Positions 46,938-55,648 of a stretch of DNA of 64,000 nt are shown piece after piece. The notes beneath the pieces are model-generated. The model saw nothing but the letters and a program-made list of their open reading frames with translations. It was not told where the DNA came from and did no database searches. Both the position numbers and the translations under genes were made by a program. Where the stretch lies: contig NZ_OY762656.1 of assembly GCF_963666255.1 (NCBI RefSeq), forward strand, positions 186,001-250,000, in the 5' to 3' direction. This stretch comes from an uncultured Propionivibrio sp. Its GTDB lineage: Bacteria > Pseudomonadota > Gammaproteobacteria > Burkholderiales > Rhodocyclaceae. Every line of letters begins with the position of its first letter. The first letter of the stretch is position 1.

Positions 46938-47416
46938 CGTCAGGACTCCATCAGGTTAAAACAGCTCAAAGTGGATACGAACAGTCCGCACGCCAGGGCG
47001 CGGTGTCGTTTTATTTCCGAGGGAACTGGGGTACAACAACAGCCAGTACACTCCGCAAATATCAACTTTCCGCCCCAAAATAACAATTGTGGGAAACCAC
47101 AAGCACGCATTCGCTCGCAAAGGGCCGGGAATCATAGCATTGAAGGCGGTAGCTTCCCGGAAAACGACGATTTCCCGCATGCCTTGCGCCATCACGGCGA
47201 AATACACGACAAAAAACACGGAAAAATACAAAAGGGACCCACGCGCTGAAGGCACGGCCGTCACGGAAAATACAAGACAAAAAACATGATTCCGAACACG
47301 CCGGCGGCCAAAACTGCGGCTTTCCGCAATAGTCACGGACGACAGTTTTCGTCATAGTGCCTAATGGCTTCGCCTCACGAAGTTCTCCTAGGAAACACCC
47401 AACCCGTCGTTCCGTG
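46938..47416. promoter_or_regulatory. Divergent control region between mmdA and dctP, with repeats
   Basis: A 479-base gap between two outward-facing genes. It holds three related direct copies of CACGG-(0-2)-AAATACA-type sequence, starting at 47193, 47217 and 47262 on the plus strand, and an inverted repeat TTGTGG-GAAA-CCACAA at 47087-47102. The gap is AT-richer than its neighbours. It has no convincing gene; the longest frame in it (46956-47336, minus) does not look like a protein. Promoters for both genes should lie here, but no consensus -35/-10 pair was found. Confidence 0.55.
47193..47286 (+). repeat. Three direct copies of a CACGG..AAATACA element
   Basis: Copies begin CACGGCGAAATACACGAC (47193), CACGGAAAAATACAAAAG (47217) and CACGGAAAATACAAGACA (47262). 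The first and last continue into ACAAAAAACA. Spacing is 24 and 45 bases, about two and four helix turns. This regular spacing suggests cooperative binding by a regulator. Confidence 0.6.
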
Positions 47417-48418
47417 ATGAAGACCTTTTTTTCCCTGATCGCTGCCCTTGTCGTGGGCTGCGCGCCCGCGCTTGCAGAGCAGCCGATCCTGATCCGTTTC
47501 AGCCACGTCGTCGCCCCCGACACCCCCAAGGGCAAGGCTGCCGAATTCTTTGCCATGCGCGCTGCCGAACTGACGCGCGGCGCCGTCAAGGTCGAGGTTT
47601 ACCCGAATTCGACGCTGTACAAGGACAAGGAAGAAATGGAGGCGCTGCAACTCGGCGCCGTGCAGATGCTAGCGCCGTCGCTGGCCAAGCTGGCGCCGCT
47701 CGGCTTCAAGGAGTTCGAGCTGTTCGACCTGCCGTACATCTTCGACAACATGGAAATGCTGCACCGGGTCACCGACGGCGAAATCGGCGCCAGCCTGCTG
47801 GCACGCCTCGAACCCAAGGGCATCAAGGGACTCGCCTTCTGGGACAACGGCTTCAAGTCGTTCTCGGCCAACCGGCCGTTGCGCAAGCCAGCCGACTTCA
47901 AAGGCCTGAAGATTCGTATCCAGCCCTCCAAGGTGCTCGAATCGCAGATGCGTGCCCTCGGCGCCGTACCGATGAACATGGCTTTCTCGGACATTTACCA
48001 GGCAGCGCGCACCGGCATCATCGACGGCGCTGAAAACCCGCACTCGAACTTCTACACGCAGAAGATGTACGAGGTGCAGAAACACATCACCCTGACCGCG
48101 CACGGTTACCTCGGCTATGCCGTGATCACCAACCGGCGCTTCTGGGACAGCCTGCCCTCGGGCACGCGCCACCTGCTCGGCCAGGCGATCCGCGAGGCGA
48201 CGACCTATGCGAACCGCATCGCCCAGGAAGAAAATGACACGGCGCTGAAAAGGATCATCGAAACCGGCAAGACGCGCGTCTACACCCCGACGCCGGCCGA
48301 ACGGGCCGAGCTCAAGAAGCTGATGCTCAAGACGCACGCCGAGATGGCACCGCGCATCGGCAAGGACATCATCGACGCGATCTACAAGGAAACCGGTTTC
48401 GACCCCGCCCGGATGTAG
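47417..48418 (+). CDS. dctP: TRAP-type DctP solute-binding protein without permease genes
   Basis: A 333-residue periplasmic binding protein from the ATG at 47417. Signal peptide FFSLIAALVVGCAPALA, then a DctP domain (FSHVVAPDTPKGKAAEFFAM, GLKIRIQPSKVLESQMRALG, DIYQAARTGIIDGAEN with the conserved substrate-binding Arg). DctP proteins bind C4-dicarboxylates or related acids. No dctQ/dctM membrane genes are next to it, so it either works with a distant permease or serves as a sensory receptor. It is divergent from mmdA. Confidence 0.9.
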   Translation: MKTFFSLIAALVVGCAPALAEQPILIRFSHVVAPDTPKGKAAEFFAMRAAELTRGAVKVEVYPNSTLYKDKEEMEALQLGAVQMLAPSLAKLAPLGFKEFELFDLPYIFDNMEMLHRVTDGEIGASLLARLEPKGIKGLAFWDNGFKSFSANRPLRKPADFKGLKIRIQPSKVLESQMRALGAVPMNMAFSDIYQAARTGIIDGAENPHSNFYTQKMYEVQKHITLTAHGYLGYAVITNRRFWDSLPSGTRHLLGQAIREATTYANRIAQEENDTALKRIIETGKTRVYTPTPAERAELKKLMLKTHAEMAPRIGKDIIDAIYKETGFDPARM

Positions 48419-48460
48419 CCTCGACGCGACGCGTTCATAGGTCACCGGTATAATGGCCGG

Positions 48461-50374
48461 ATGAAGCCCGCCCCCTCGATTCACCTGCTCCCAGACCTCC
48501 TGATCAGCCAGATCGCCGCCGGCGAGGTCGTCGAACGCCCCGCCTCGGTACTCAAGGAACTGCTTGAAAACGCGCTCGACGCCGGCAGCACCGCCATCCA
48601 GATCCAGATCGAGGAAGGCGGCGTCAAGCTGATCCGCATCAGCGACGACGGCTGCGGCATCGCCCGCGACGAACTGGCGCTGGCGCTGACGCGCCATGCC
48701 ACCTCCAAGATATCCTCGCTCGACGACCTCGAACATGTCGCCACGCTCGGCTTCCGCGGCGAGGCGCTGGCCTCGGTCGCCTCTGTCGCGCGCCTGACTC
48801 TGACCAGCCGGCAGACCGGCAGCAACCACGCCTGGCGCCTCGTCGGCGAAACCGGCGCCACACCGGAACCGGCGGCACTGTCGGCCGGCACCGTCGTCGA
48901 GATGCGCGATCTCTACTACAACACGCCGGCACGGCGGAAATTCCTCAAGGCGGAAGCGACCGAGTTCGCCCATTGCGCCGAAACCGTCAAGCGCATCGCG
49001 CTGGCGCATCCGGGCGTCGCCATCTCGCTCGCCCACAACGGCCGCACCAGCTTCCAACTGGCCAGGGGCGACGCCGCCGCCCGCGCCGGCGCCATCCTCG
49101 GCGAAGACTTCATCGCCGAAGCACGCCACATCGACACCGGCGCCGGCCCAATCCGCCTGGTCGGCCATTGCTCGCTGCCGGCACATTCACGCGCCCGCAA
49201 CGACGCCCAGTACTGTTACGTCAATGGCCGCTTCGTCCGCGACAAGCTGCTCGCGCACGCGTTGCGGGAAGCCTATCAGGACATGCTGCACGGCAGCCGC
49301 CACCCGGCCTACTGCCTGTTCATCGAGATCGACCCGGCCGCGGTCGACGTCAACGTCCATCCGGCGAAGACCGAGGTGCGTTTCCGCGACTCCCGCGCTG
49401 TCCACCAGTTCGTCTTCCACGCCGTCCAGAAAGCGCTATCGACGCCAGCAGGCCGGGAGACGGCCGGCACGATAGCCCCCATGCCGGCAACCACCGCTTC
49501 GACCGCGCTGGCGACCCCGTCGCCAAGACCGCCATCGCCGTCATACGGCAGTTCCGGCGGCGGCGCCGCGGAAAACCGGCCGCGCTTCATGCGACAGGAA
49601 TCGCTCCACGTCAGCGAACCTGCGGCACGCGCCTACTATGCATTCAGTCAGGCCGCGCAGGAAGCCACGAATACGCCGGTGCCGGTCATTGCCCCCATCC
49701 CGACAGCGACAGACTCCATCAGGGCCGAGCCAACGCCGCAAGCAGACGAGGCGCCACCGACTGCGCCTCCGACCGCTCTGCCGGCGGACGAAGCGCCGCT
49801 CGGCTACGCGCTCGGCCAGTTGCACGGCATCTACATCCTCGCCCAGAACCGGCAGGGACTGGTGCTCGTCGACATGCACGCGGCGCACGAACGCATCCTC
49901 TACGAAAAGCTCAAGACCGCGCTCGACCAGCGCCAGGTCCCGACCCAGGCGCTCCTCATTCCGGCGGTGTTCTCGGCCAGCGCCATCGACGTCGCCAGCG
50001 CCGAAGAACACAGCGAAGTCCTGCAAGCGCTCGGCTTCGATATCGCCGCAATGGGGCCGACCCAGCTGGCGGTACGCCGCACGCCGGCGCTGTTACAGGC
50101 CGCCGACCCGACCGAACTCGCGCGCGCCCTGCTCGCCGAATTGTCGGAGCACGGCGTCAGTCAGCTGACCACGGCGCGACGCAACGAACTACTGGCGACC
50201 ATGGCCTGCCACGGCGCGGTCCGCGCCCGACGCCAACTGGCCATTCCCGAGATGAATGCGCTCCTGCGCCAGATGGAAGCCACCGAACGCGCCGACCAGT
50301 GCAACCACGGCCGGCCGACCTGGACCCAGCTCTCGCTCGCCGAACTCGACCGACTCTTCCTGCGCGGACGCTAA
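48461..50374 (+). CDS. mutL: DNA mismatch repair protein MutL, endonuclease type
   Basis: A 637-residue protein. The GHKL ATPase domain has LLENALDAGST, DDGCGIARDE and GFRGEALASVA, and a linker of about 130 Pro/Ala-rich residues separates it from the C-terminal dimerisation domain. The endonuclease motif DQHA-x2-E-x4-E appears as DMHAAHERILYE at about residue 470, so this MutL can probably nick DNA itself, as in bacteria without MutH. GKPTWTQ-type end motif is CNHGRPTWTQLS. miaA follows by 3 bases. Confidence 0.95.
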   Translation: MKPAPSIHLLPDLLISQIAAGEVVERPASVLKELLENALDAGSTAIQIQIEEGGVKLIRISDDGCGIARDELALALTRHATSKISSLDDLEHVATLGFRGEALASVASVARLTLTSRQTGSNHAWRLVGETGATPEPAALSAGTVVEMRDLYYNTPARRKFLKAEATEFAHCAETVKRIALAHPGVAISLAHNGRTSFQLARGDAAARAGAILGEDFIAEARHIDTGAGPIRLVGHCSLPAHSRARNDAQYCYVNGRFVRDKLLAHALREAYQDMLHGSRHPAYCLFIEIDPAAVDVNVHPAKTEVRFRDSRAVHQFVFHAVQKALSTPAGRETAGTIAPMPATTASTALATPSPRPPSPSYGSSGGGAAENRPRFMRQESLHVSEPAARAYYAFSQAAQEATNTPVPVIAPIPTATDSIRAEPTPQADEAPPTAPPTALPADEAPLGYALGQLHGIYILAQNRQGLVLVDMHAAHERILYEKLKTALDQRQVPTQALLIPAVFSASAIDVASAEEHSEVLQALGFDIAAMGPTQLAVRRTPALLQAADPTELARALLAELSEHGVSQLTTARRNELLATMACHGAVRARRQLAIPEMNALLRQMEATERADQCNHGRPTWTQLSLAELDRLFLRGR

Positions 50375-50377
50375 TCC

Positions 50378-51313
50378 ATGTCGCAGCAGCCTCCCGCGAT
50401 CCTCCTGATGGGGCCGACCGCCAGCGGCAAGACGGCGATCGCAATCGAACTCGCGCGCCGCTTCCCGCTCGAACTGATCAGCGTCGACTCAGCCCAGGTC
50501 TTCCGCGACATGAATGTCGGCACGGCCAAGCCGGACGCGGCGACGCTGCGCGCCTGTCCGCACCACCTGATCGACATCATCAGTCCCGAAGAGGCTTATT
50601 CGGCCGCCCAGTTTCGCGCCGACGCACTGCGCCTGATGGACGATATCGGCGCGCGCGGCCGTATTCCGCTGCTGGTCGGCGGCACCATGCTCTATTTCAA
50701 GGCGCTGCTGGAAGGGTTGGCGGAGCTTCCTTCGGCCTGTCCCGAGACCCGAGCTGAAATCGATGCGATCGCCGCAGCGCGCGGCTGGCCACATGTCCAT
50801 GCGCTGCTCGCCGAGGTCGACCCGGTCACCGCGGCCCGCCTCTCGCCGAACGACGCGCAACGTGTCCAGCGCGCGCTGGAGATCTACCGCGTCAGCCAAC
50901 GCCCGATGTCATCCTGGCTCGCCGACACCGCGGCGCAACGGCCGCCGTTCCGCTTTCTCTCGCTGGGACTCGCCCCGTCCGACCGGAGCGTGCTGCATCG
51001 TCGGATCGAGCAGCGCCTCGACGCGATGCTCGCCGCCGGCCTCGAAGACGAAGTCACCGCCCTGCGCCAGCGCTACCGGCTCAACCTCAACCTGCCGTCG
51101 ATGCGTTGCGTCGGCTACCGGCAAGTCTGGGAAACGCAGGACGGCCTGGCGCCACGTTCCGACATGCGCGATCGCGGCATCTACGCGACGCGGCAACTGG
51201 CCAAACGGCAACTCACCTGGATGAACAACACCTTGCAGCCGGAGTGCTTCGACTGCCTCGACCCGTCAGTTGACGAGCGCATCATGCAGCGCGTGGACGC
51301 CTTCCTCGCCTGA
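50378..51313 (+). CDS. miaA: tRNA dimethylallyltransferase
   Basis: A 311-residue enzyme with P-loop [18 protein letters not shown] at the N terminus, [19 protein letters not shown], the [14 protein letters not shown] region and [12 protein letters not shown] near the C terminus. It adds dimethylallyl to A37 of tRNAs reading U-starting codons. The mutL-miaA pairing is common in proteobacteria. Confidence 0.96.
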   Translation: MSQQPPAILLMGPTASGKTAIAIELARRFPLELISVDSAQVFRDMNVGTAKPDAATLRACPHHLIDIISPEEAYSAAQFRADALRLMDDIGARGRIPLLVGGTMLYFKALLEGLAELPSACPETRAEIDAIAAARGWPHVHALLAEVDPVTAARLSPNDAQRVQRALEIYRVSQRPMSSWLADTAAQRPPFRFLSLGLAPSDRSVLHRRIEQRLDAMLAAGLEDEVTALRQRYRLNLNLPSMRCVGYRQVWETQDGLAPRSDMRDRGIYATRQLAKRQLTWMNNTLQPECFDCLDPSVDERIMQRVDAFLA

Positions 51314-51340
51314 ACCGCGAGCGATATCGCCCGACCCGGC

Positions 51341-52627
51341 TCAAAGCAGGTGACGGGCGACCGACACCCCGGCGGCAACAAGCACGACCCCCAGTTGCGA
51401 CAAGGTGATCACATACGGCACCAGCGCCAGCCGCCGCGCTGCCGACAGGGTCGCGACGGCGCTCACGTCACCCGGACCGCATTGCGCCGTCATGACCAGC
51501 GCCGAAGCCACCGGATCAAGCTTGAGCAGGCGTCCGACGAATGCGCCGACGATCGCCATCACCGCCACCGCGGTCACGCACACGCCGATATAACCCAGCG
51601 ACAGCGCCTTGAGCAGATCCGGCCAGGACAGATGAATGATGCCCGAGCCGACCAGCACCGGACAGGTCAGGCGCACCGCAACACTGCCGCAAGAACGCGC
51701 CAGACGCTCGCCGGTCGCAGCTGAGAGCGCACCGGAAGACCGCAGGGCCAGCATCAGGAAAATGGCCAGGATCGGCACCGGGAAATCCGGATAAAACCCC
51801 AGCAATCCCCACAAACCGCACACCACACCGGCGGATAGAACCAGGCACAGCCAGTCACGGCGCTGGATTTCGCCGGCAATCGGCACCCGGCGACACGCCA
51901 CGCACGCCGCCCCAAGTTCCCCCGCGTCGTCCGCCGCCGGCATCGCCCGCCGTGCGAACGCGCCGAGCACGCCGGCCACCAGCGCCGAGAGGACGGTCCC
52001 GTTCAAGGCGGCCGGCAGCAGTATCGGCAACACCTCGACGGTCGCGTTGCCGAGCAGGCCGAGTTCGGCATAGCCGCGCGAGAGGAAATGCAGACCATCG
52101 GCGAGCCCGCCGCTCATCAGCGGAATCAGGATGAAGAAGATCGTGTAGTACGGCGGGAATCCCAGCCAGAGTCCAACGCCAATCCCGATCAGGAACGCGG
52201 CGGCGGTCGCCACCGCCAACACCACCAACAGGGCAAGAAAGCCCCTCGGGAAGCCGTTCCTGGCGGCGCCGTAGAGACACGACACCGCGAGACACGTGAG
52301 ATACGCGTGGACCAGCCAGGATGATTGCATGACGGCCGCGATCGCATCGATCGCCACGAGCGGGAAGACACCGTTGGCCACCAGCGCCGAAGGCAGCAGC
52401 AACGACAACAGGGGGGCGCCGCCAAACGCACCGAGCACCGGAATCCTGTCGCCGAGGTAACGCAGCACCGCGCCGAGGCCAATGATCAGGATGAGGCCGA
52501 AAGCGAGGGACAGTGGCGCCGGCATCCGCCCGCCCATCCGCGTTGCCTGCCAGGCCAGGACGACGAGCGCCAGGCCGATGGCGACCGTAGCGAAACGAAC
52601 AGCCTTCGCCACCGATGACGATTTCAT
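51341..52627 (-). CDS. 2-hydroxycarboxylate (CitS/CimH)-type transporter
   Basis: A 428-residue membrane protein from the ATG at 52627, with about 11-12 helices. Pattern matches the 2HCT family: re-entrant-loop region IPLMSGGLADGLHFLSRGYAE and the second loop CGPGDVSAVATLSAARRLALVPYV, which resembles GGTGDVA-type loops of CitS. Such symporters carry citrate, malate or lactate with Na+ or H+. Sequence is diverged from typical members, and no lyase genes adjoin, so the substrate is open. It converges on miaA. Confidence 0.72.
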   Translation of the reverse strand: MKSSSVAKAVRFATVAIGLALVVLAWQATRMGGRMPAPLSLAFGLILIIGLGAVLRYLGDRIPVLGAFGGAPLLSLLLPSALVANGVFPLVAIDAIAAVMQSSWLVHAYLTCLAVSCLYGAARNGFPRGFLALLVVLAVATAAAFLIGIGVGLWLGFPPYYTIFFILIPLMSGGLADGLHFLSRGYAELGLLGNATVEVLPILLPAALNGTVLSALVAGVLGAFARRAMPAADDAGELGAACVACRRVPIAGEIQRRDWLCLVLSAGVVCGLWGLLGFYPDFPVPILAIFLMLALRSSGALSAATGERLARSCGSVAVRLTCPVLVGSGIIHLSWPDLLKALSLGYIGVCVTAVAVMAIVGAFVGRLLKLDPVASALVMTAQCGPGDVSAVATLSAARRLALVPYVITLSQLGVVLVAAGVSVARHLL

Positions 52628-53044
52628 CGCGCGACCAGGCAAACGAACCGAACCGGCTCGCGCCGACCCGCACAACACTCAGGGCAGGGGATTTCGTCCA
52701 CCGCACATCTCCAGGGGCTGTATCAACACAAAATTTCCCGACGCCGGCTCACCCGACACCGGCGACACCGGAAGCAACGCATGCTCGAAAGCGAGCGGAA
52801 GTCTATACGACCTCGGTCCCGGCGAGCGCTACTCCACGGAGTAGTCGGCACGCCAAAGCTCCTTGACGGCCGCGCCGACCGACGCAGCGCTCAGCGCCTT
52901 GCAGCCACCATCAAGCGCTTGGACAACGCAAAATAACATTCCCCGGCACTGCCGACGATGCCATCAACATTATACTGAATAAATATCCACGGCCGATCGG
53001 ATCGGGCGCGGGCAGGTGGCTTCGACACCAACGCCGCCCCCAGA

Positions 53045-53243
53045 AAACGGAAAAGCCCATGACTGCGGGTCATGGGCTTTTTGAGACTTCAATCCCGGCA
53101 CACCCGGCCAGGAAAACCAGCTTAAAGCTGCTATGGTTGCAACGCTGTCATCTTTAAAGAGCGGAAACAACTAACGACCATACAGTCTCCGTAAACGCGG
53201 CGGGTCTTTCACTTCGTATCGGATTCGCCGCAAGTCACGACAC
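53045..53243 (-). ncRNA. Candidate small RNA of about 200 nt
   Basis: It begins at the consensus promoter upstream and ends at a terminator-like hairpin, giving about 195-200 nt. Internal inverted repeats include a GCGGCG/CGCCGC pair (about 53200-53232), CAGCTT-A-AAGCTG at 53118-53130 and TCTTTAAAGA at 53151-53160; the minus-strand GCTCTTTAA there resembles an rRNA boxA antitermination element. It matches no RNA family I can name (not 6S, tmRNA, RNase P or tRNA). Confidence 0.5.
53051..53082 (-). terminator. Terminator-like hairpin ending the candidate small RNA
   Basis: AAAAGCCCATGAC (53051-53063) pairs with GTCATGGGCTTTT (53069-53081) over a 5-base loop. Both strands have a short T-run after it (TTTTT on plus, TTTTCCGTTTT on minus), so it could act in both directions. 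Confidence 0.7.
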
Positions 53244-53249
53244 GAACCC

Positions 53250-53278
53250 ACTATAGACAAGCGCAACGCAAATGCCAA
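53250..53278 (-). promoter_or_regulatory. Sigma-70 promoter in the gap after the ACT gene
   Basis: On the minus strand TTGGCA (53278-53273), exactly 17 bases, then TATAGT (53255-53250): 5 of 6 and 5 of 6 matches at the best spacing. Transcription would begin near 53243 and run into sequence with no protein gene. Confidence 0.7.
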
Positions 53279-53295
53279 GCCGGCACGTGCGTCCC

Positions 53296-53727
53296 TTAGC
53301 GCGACAGCAACTCCACCGGCGCGACGACGTTGACGCCCTGCTGGGACAGGGCCTCGACAGCGCGATCCGGATCGGTGAAGCGGATGATCACCACCGCCCG
53401 GCGACCGGCCGCCATGCTGAACGCGTACATGTACTCAATATTGAGCCCGGCCGCATCGGCCTTGGCGAGAATGTCGGCGAGACCGCCGGCATCGTCCGGC
53501 ACCTCGACGGCAACCACCTCGGTCTCCTTGGCCAGGTAGCCGGCCGCCTCAAGCGCCGCCTTGCCGGCCGCCGGGTCGGCGAGGACAAAGCGCAGGATGC
53601 CGAACTCGGCGGTATCGGCGAGCGACAGCGTGTGAATATTGACGCCACGGTTGGCCAAGGCAGCGCAGGCGGCGTGCAAGCGTCCGGGACGGTTCTCGAT
53701 GAAGGTGGAAATTTGCGTGACTTTCAC
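53296..53727 (-). CDS. ACT-domain protein of the ior/paaK cluster
   Basis: A 143-residue protein made of two ACT domains in tandem (about 1-70: VTQISTFIENRPGRLHAACA; about 70-143: EVVAVEVPDDAGGLADILAK). It has no catalytic domain. ACT domains bind amino acids; such small proteins regularly follow paaK and iorAB, where they may sense aromatic or branched-chain amino acids and modulate the enzymes. It follows paaK by 50 bases. Confidence 0.85.
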   Translation of the reverse strand: MKVTQISTFIENRPGRLHAACAALANRGVNIHTLSLADTAEFGILRFVLADPAAGKAALEAAGYLAKETEVVAVEVPDDAGGLADILAKADAAGLNIEYMYAFSMAAGRRAVVIIRFTDPDRAVEALSQQGVNVVAPVELLSR

Positions 53728-53777
53728 GGCTCAAGCCTCCCAAAGATGATGAATTCGTGACAGGAGCGAGTGCCTAC

Positions 53778-55112
53778 TCACTGGCCACGCTCGTCCCAGA
53801 CACGACGCGCTTTGCCTTCGCTGCGCGGAATGCTGTGCGGCTCGACCAGGCGGACACCGGCACGGATGCCGGTGATCCGTTCGACGGCGTGCGCCAGACG
53901 CTTGTGCAGCGCCTCCATCGCACTCACCTGATCGCTGAACAGTTCGGCGCCGATCTCGACCTCGACGTTCATCTGGTCGAGCCCGTGTTCGCGCGAGAGC
54001 AGGATGCGGTAATGCGGCAGCACGCCCTCGACCGACAAGAGCGCCGTCTCGATCTGCGACGGGAAGACATTGACGCCGCGGATGATGAACATGTCGTCGC
54101 TGCGCCGCGCGACACGGGCGATCCGGCGCACGGTACGGCCACAATCGCACGGCTCGGTGATGATGTGGGTGATGTCGCGGGTGCGGTAGCGAATCATCGG
54201 CATGGCACGCTTCGACAGCGTGGTGAGTACCAACTCACCCTCCTCGCCGTCGGGCAGCACGCGACAGGTTTCGGGATCAATGATCTCGGGATAGAAATGG
54301 TCTTCGAAGATGTGCAGCCCGGCCTGCGCCGCGCATTCGCTGCCGACGCCCGGGCCGATGATCTCGGACAGCCCGTAGATATCGAAAGCCTTGATCCCGC
54401 TTTCCTGTTCGATGCGCTCGCGCATGCCTTCCGACCACGGTTCGGCGCCGAAGATGCCGGTGCGCAACGGCAGTTCGCGCAGATTGATGCCGAGCTCGCC
54501 GGCCCGCTCGATCAGGTGGAGGAAGTAGCTCGGCGTACAGCAGATGCCGGTGACGCCGAAATCGCGCATGAGCATGACCTGGCGGTCGGTGTTGCCACCG
54601 GAGGTCGGCACAACGGTGGCGCCGATCGCTTCGAGACCGTAATGCGCGCCGAGGCCGCCGGTGAACAGTCCATAGCCATAGGCGTTCTGGACGATGTCGC
54701 CGCGATGGATGCCGGCCGCCGAAAAGGTACGCAGCATCACCGACGCCCAGACCTGCAGGTCTTCCTGCGTATAGGCGACGACGATCGGCTTGCCGGTGGT
54801 ACCGCTCGATGCATGCAGGCGGACGATTTCCGACATCGGACTCGCGAACAGCCCGAACGGATAGTTGTCGCGCAGATCGGTCTTGATCGAGAACGGCAGC
54901 CGCGCGATATCTTCCAGCGTCCGGATGTCGGCCGGCGTCACGCCGCGTTCGACCATGCGCTCGCGGAATGGCGCGACATTGGCATAGGCGCGCTCGACCA
55001 CCGCCTTCAGTCGCCGCAGCTGCAACTCGCGCAATTGCGCCGAAGGCAGATAATCCGGCGCACTGACCGGATGAAAGCCCTGCCCGACATCGTTCCAGTT
55101 TTCCCGCATCAT
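53778..55112 (-). CDS. paaK: Phenylacetate-CoA ligase (PaaK-type, AMP-forming)
   Basis: A 444-residue adenylate-forming enzyme of normal length. The P-loop-like AMP motif is LHASSGTTGKPIVVAYTQED, and DIYGLSEIIGPGVGSECAAQ and the C-terminal RRSDDMFIIRGVNVFPSQIE hinge are family features. It activates phenylacetate or related arylacetates with ATP and CoA. Together with iorAB it may handle arylpyruvate-derived acids. It follows iorB by 33 bases. Confidence 0.92.
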   Translation of the reverse strand: MMRENWNDVGQGFHPVSAPDYLPSAQLRELQLRRLKAVVERAYANVAPFRERMVERGVTPADIRTLEDIARLPFSIKTDLRDNYPFGLFASPMSEIVRLHASSGTTGKPIVVAYTQEDLQVWASVMLRTFSAAGIHRGDIVQNAYGYGLFTGGLGAHYGLEAIGATVVPTSGGNTDRQVMLMRDFGVTGICCTPSYFLHLIERAGELGINLRELPLRTGIFGAEPWSEGMRERIEQESGIKAFDIYGLSEIIGPGVGSECAAQAGLHIFEDHFYPEIIDPETCRVLPDGEEGELVLTTLSKRAMPMIRYRTRDITHIITEPCDCGRTVRRIARVARRSDDMFIIRGVNVFPSQIETALLSVEGVLPHYRILLSREHGLDQMNVEVEIGAELFSDQVSAMEALHKRLAHAVERITGIRAGVRLVEPHSIPRSEGKARRVWDERGQ

Positions 55113-55145
55113 GTTGTTCTCCCTGTCATCTCCAACCGGCGGGCA

Positions 55146-55628
55146 TCAGCCCGCGACGGCCTGTCGTCCCTGCTCAAAAGCCTCGAGATTGAGGCGATGG
55201 TGTTTCTCGGGAAAACAGCCGCGGATCGCGTCTTCCCAGATCTCGAGCGGAATGTCGAGCGAGCGGCTGAGGACACCGAGCAAGGCGACGTTGATCGACT
55301 TGGCCTGCAATTTTCCCGGCACGTTCTCAAGCGAGGCCGGCGACACCAGCAGCCCGCCCGCTTTGAGCACATGCCGATTGACATCAACCTGGTCCGGCGC
55401 GACGACCAGCAGAAAATCGGCCTGCCCGGTCGGGATCATCGGACTGTTCACACGCGGACCGAAGCGCACGTCGCTGGCGACCGAACCGCCGCGCTGGCTC
55501 ATCCCGTGAATCTCGCTCTTCTTGACGTCGAGCCCGCAGCGAAAAGCTGCGTCGGCGAGCACGTCGGAGGCCTTGACCACCCCCTGACCGCCCAGTCCCG
55601 CGACCACCACATTGATCACTTCTGACAT
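55146..55628 (-). CDS. iorB: Indolepyruvate oxidoreductase beta subunit
   Basis: A 160-residue gamma-type domain protein from the ATG at 55628, with GAGGAAA upstream. It has VVVAGLGGQGVVKASDVLAD and EIHGMSQRGGSVASDVRFG, typical of the pyruvate/ketoisovalerate oxidoreductase gamma fold that forms IorB. It is shorter than long IorB types. It lies 20 bases after iorA. Confidence 0.9.
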   Translation of the reverse strand: MSEVINVVVAGLGGQGVVKASDVLADAAFRCGLDVKKSEIHGMSQRGGSVASDVRFGPRVNSPMIPTGQADFLLVVAPDQVDVNRHVLKAGGLLVSPASLENVPGKLQAKSINVALLGVLSRSLDIPLEIWEDAIRGCFPEKHHRLNLEAFEQGRQAVAG

Positions 55629-55648
55629 TTTCCTCTTCTCCCTGAGGC

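Larger units (their letters stand above)
52628..53295. other. 668-base gap with a candidate small RNA
   Basis: No credible protein gene is present. The right part holds a promoter and a hairpin described separately (53045-53278, minus). The left part, 52628-53044, shows only GC-rich sequence and a TATAAT at 52976-52971 on the minus strand with a poor -35; it could drive the 2HCT gene with a leader of about 330 bases. Confidence 0.5.

Noticed and set aside
46956-47336. 126-codon open frame in the mmdA/dctP gap
   Set aside because: No ribosome site, no recognisable motif, and it covers the repeat elements and the promoter region.
52970-53170. Short minus-strand frames across the small-RNA region
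   Set aside because: They run through the terminator hairpin, have no ribosome site and share no protein-like composition.
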